Positions 62,701 to 64,000 of a stretch of DNA of 64,000 bases are shown one piece after another (position 1 is the stretch's first letter; each line of letters begins with the position of its first letter). Position numbers and translations under genes: made by a program. The notes beneath the pieces are model-generated. The model was given only the letters and a program-made list of their open reading frames with translations. It had not been told where the DNA came from and did no database searches. Origin of the DNA: Leuctra nigra (lineage: Eukaryota; Arthropoda; Insecta; Plecoptera; Leuctridae); the NCBI GenBank assembly GCA_934045905.1, contig OW203765.1, forward strand, positions 17,795,409-17,859,408, written 5' to 3'.

Positions 62701-63924
62701 TAGTGACCAATGAGGCTAGGATGGGAGCAGAGATATCTAGGCGGATACACCTTGCCAGTGGATTCTACCAGTCAGTCAGAAAGCTTCTGTGGAACGAAGA
62801 CATGCCAACCAAATGCAAGATGCTACTCTACAAGACGTACTTCATACCAATACTAACTTATGGTGCAGTTACATGGACATTGACCAACAAAGAAGCAGGA
62901 AATGTCCAGGCGGCCGAGATGAAATTCCTCAGAAGCATCGCTGGAGTATCGAAGATGGAAAAGCAAAGAAGTACTGACATAAGGAAGAAGCTAGGTGTTG
63001 AGAGCCTCAACTATAAGATAGGAAGAGACAGACTACGCTGGTATGGTCATCTTAGAAGAATGAATCCCAAGAGAATACCGAAGAGAGAATTTGAAAGAGC
63101 GAGAGACCGGGAAAGCAGAAGGGGTAGACCGAGAGTGAAGTGGGAGGACCAGGTGAAGTGGGATGTAGAGGAAAGAGGTGAGGAGTGGGGAACAGTGACT
63201 GCAGAAAGATTGTGGGAGGACAGAGAGAGGTGGAGAGTCATGGTGGAGCGGCAGCAACCAGAATACGAAGAGGAGGAGGAAGAAGAAGAGTGTGATGTGT
63301 CAGGACCGGCCACCCGACATCACTGAAGCAAAGGCCTAAGATGGATGGTGGAATTCCACCCCCCGACCCGACATTGTTTTGGAAACGGGAGACAGATATT
63401 TATTTATAACTGAAATTACATAACCGTAACAGAACAGCACTACCAACCTGTTTTAAAGTGTGAGGTACCTAGTAGGTTTGAAAGCCTAATTTATCTCAAG
63501 TACAAAAATCCATTTTGAAGAGGTATTAATTACGTACCTATTTAGATTATCAGGCACATTATATTTAAATTTACGATGTGAGCGGGAGATTTTTTATTCT
63601 ACCCCGAAATTGGGGATTTGATTTGAAGTTTTATGAGTAGATTTTAGGGGTGTGAAACCCATCAACTTAAAGAATGTTTTTGACACCAATAAACCTGTGG
63701 GTATAGCCACCTATCAAGTGCGCTCACCCTCGTTTGTCTTGCTTCTTGGCAGTGGGCACCAGCTTGCAGCGCGGGTTGAACGCGCCCACCTCCAGGTAGG
63801 GGGAATGCACCTGTATGTTGCCGCGCGGCGCGTACACCGCCCCCAGCAGGTCGGGCCCGCCCTCGCCCAGCTCTGTCCCGTGCACGAGCGCGAGGAAGCG
63901 TGACAAGTCGGCACCGGGATGCGG
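56735..63924 (-). CDS. C-terminal three exons of an unrecognised protein with a PDZ-ligand-like tail
   Basis: Exons in gene order: 63728-63924, 57520-57749, 56735-57069. Phases close over 762 nt (253 aa). Upstream exons lie outside the window. Visible pieces: HPGADLSRFLALVHGTELGE and GGPDLLGAVYAPRGNIQVHS, a basic stretch (GRHRKTATAASVATMWRPWK), HPAHIAVTIHNRDSEDPIPL, then an acidic/Ser/Pro-rich tail ending STYGTTV. The last residues T-T-V fit a class I PDZ-binding motif (S/T-x-hydrophobic). The sequence is GC-rich and coding-like, with good splice sites. I do not recognise the family. A membrane receptor or channel cytoplasmic tail, or a scaffold, would fit, but this is a guess. The 5.8-kb intron between its first two visible exons carries the antisense LINE. 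Confidence 0.7.
57070..57519 (-). other. intron of the PDZ-tail gene
   Basis: Between the last two exons. GTTAGA donor and GGCAG acceptor on the minus strand. AT-rich, nothing else seen. Confidence 0.7.
57966..59456 (+). CDS. LINE ORF1 protein with PHD-like finger
   Basis: About 496 aa from the ATG at 57966 (MADEVCGKPG). The open frame extends further upstream, to 57855, where an ATG at 57912 is another possible start. Residues about 18-65 form a C4HC3-type finger: CVCPECSMKV, LRCEKCKQWYHFKCGG, then WECGACRSE. Charged Lys/Glu-rich, probably coiled-coil sequence follows. The C-terminal third (VVLIGDVMVKQASEF ... RVVICGLQTTEGV) resembles the esterase-like region of some LINE ORF1 proteins, but that is tentative. 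It probably binds element RNA or chromatin during retrotransposition. It overlaps ORF2 by about 50 nt in another frame. Confidence 0.8.
   Translation: MADEVCGKPGQVGKKLVKRGCVCPECSMKVTSGLRCEKCKQWYHFKCGGVKKSSYKDGEKSDWECGACRSEVRMDEQDKGNELKQLEEGSEDGGGGRIGDVGELNIITRPEEDEKEENGAKNEGEEGRKKVSSGVYCKNAWVSRNKKELRGKVLAIGHKVGIKIYRKYGMRIGSKAIVNIIMKSCQKFEHQLDETKRKLLEMEEKYADQKLWRDNVEGLYSVTRTEEDVEGNANQEVTQLEVEVRIEDVGGENSVARPEEDEEKKKNQSKVMQDENGAKNEEEEVRKKVSSAIRLEDCDRSHRAPSPDLHRASVEVVLIGDVMVKQASEFCKKMGNSAIIEPGIGIKELENRMEIGYYAERLSEAKTIILKVGNREVKKGIDKEIVIRDIQELVLTTKRAVKNPGVRVVICGLQTTEGVIMNEELKRTAEAHSAEFLDVPYIPGYRSNRWEWEAKTGRELRVRMEAKERSEQRDEKKKDEDINKDFISRWVWRNRR
59405..63326 (+). pseudogene. LINE ORF2 (endonuclease-reverse transcriptase), split by an insertion
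   Basis: The open frame runs 59405-60706 and resumes at 61569-63326, in the same phase once the insertion is discounted. The first part is an APE endonuclease: TLNIVSLNGK, LGLSESKWKG, YAPQTG, IGDLNAKVG, IDYVLI and SDHRLL all match catalytic or structural motifs. The second part is a reverse transcriptase: GKSPGVDEVSAEML, YRGITLMS, QYGFRGGRST, FLDLQKAYDS, GLRQGSALSP and the active site FADDIMVW. A C-terminal RGRPRVKWEDQ segment follows. No ATG lies at the start of the ORF2 frame, which is -1 relative to ORF1. Translation may need frameshifting or reinitiation. The inserted element introduces a TAG at 60707, so this copy cannot make full ORF2. Confidence 0.9.
60707..61560. mobile_element. 854-bp hAT-type non-autonomous element inside LINE ORF2
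   Basis: Inverted ends of about 23 bp: TAGAGCCAGTTTTAAATGGT at 60707 and its complement ending at 61560. Both sides carry the exact 8-bp duplication TCTATGGG (60699-60706 and 61561-61568). Ends beginning TAGAG fit the hAT end consensus. The interior is non-coding and has a C tract at 61105-61122. Confidence 0.93.
63421..63727 (-). other. intronic DNA between the LINE and the upstream PDZ-tail exon
   Basis: Short AT-rich stretch ending at the GTGAGC donor (minus strand) at 63727. No feature recognised. Confidence 0.6.
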
Positions 63925-64000
63925 CTGGAAACAACAACACGATGTCATCATAACAGTTTAATTTCACCCTCGCACTGGGGTGTAGGTTCACAACTTTTCA

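Larger units (their letters stand above)
57850..63420 (+). mobile_element. near-complete APE-type non-LTR retrotransposon (LINE)
   Basis: Carries ORF1 with a PHD-like zinc finger and ORF2 with an apurinic-type endonuclease and a reverse transcriptase (FADD). It has a short 3' region after the stop at 63326. It sits antisense in an intron of the PDZ-tail gene. The clade is not certain; the C-terminal LRWYGHLRRM ... RGRPRVKWEDQV pattern is common in invertebrate RTE/CR1-like elements. ORF2 is split by a hAT-type insertion. Exact outer ends are not defined: no poly(A) tail or target duplication was identified. Confidence 0.9.

Noticed and set aside
58127..62710. Long minus-strand frames opposite the LINE (up to 223 codons)
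   Set aside because: Shadows of the purine-rich ORF1 and ORF2 coding strand.

Overview
This is a window of an animal nuclear genome, almost certainly an arthropod and most likely an insect. The evidence is multi-exon genes with GT-AG introns, orthologues of insect-type genes (unkempt, a histone H3.3 gene, a GT10 alpha-1,3-fucosyltransferase), AT-rich non-coding DNA, and a very dense load of non-autonomous transposons, SINEs and low-complexity DNA. The short motif TAGGTACCTA and its half-sites recur throughout, which I associate with hemipteran and lepidopteran genomes; the order cannot be fixed from this sequence alone.

Layout. 1-17.2 kb is gene-poor: a degenerate repeat array (120-890), microsatellites, a small hairpin MITE (3045-3216), a 1.7 kb TIR element with AAGATCTT arrays (4749-6446), a LINE relic (9064-9310), a possible small-GTPase relic (10006-10154) and SINE pieces. 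17.2-18.7 kb is repeat DNA ending in a hAT-type foldback element. 18883-32005 (+) is a six-exon alpha-1,3-fucosyltransferase gene (573 aa). Its introns hold SINEs, a MITE and a 4.0 kb giant inverted-repeat element, and its exons show three independent tandem duplications. 32680-33516 is a second hAT-type element. 34009-35241 (-) is a single-exon choline/ethanolamine phosphotransferase, followed by a four-exon NUDT6-like Nudix gene (36020-37438, +). 38236-39236 is a third hAT-type element carrying about 165-bp tandem repeats. 40828-42373 (+) is a two-exon gene for a CCSMST1-like mitochondrial membrane protein. 43190-46130 (-) is histone H3.3, with a CCAAT-rich promoter. 47924-53418 (-) is unkempt, nine coding exons, 767 aa. 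54377-55099 is another TIR element. From 56735 to 63924 (-) lie the last three exons of an unrecognised protein ending in a PDZ-ligand-like tail. The large intron of that gene holds, in antisense, a 5.5 kb non-LTR retrotransposon (57.9-63.4 kb), whose ORF2 is split by a clean hAT-type insertion (60707-61560).

The host genes are unrelated housekeeping or regulatory genes: Golgi glycan synthesis, phospholipid synthesis, nucleotide-derivative hydrolysis, a mitochondrial membrane protein, chromatin, and RNA-binding/RING regulation. They do not form a pathway. All exon models were built by hand from splice consensus and reading-frame closure. The fucosyltransferase, Nudix, CCSMST1-like, H3.3, unkempt and PDZ-tail models all sum to a whole number of codons. 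The most distinctive content is the set of TIR/foldback elements. Four of them have exact 8-bp target duplications, and two of those four, plus one further TIR element, have arms built of short self-complementary repeats.
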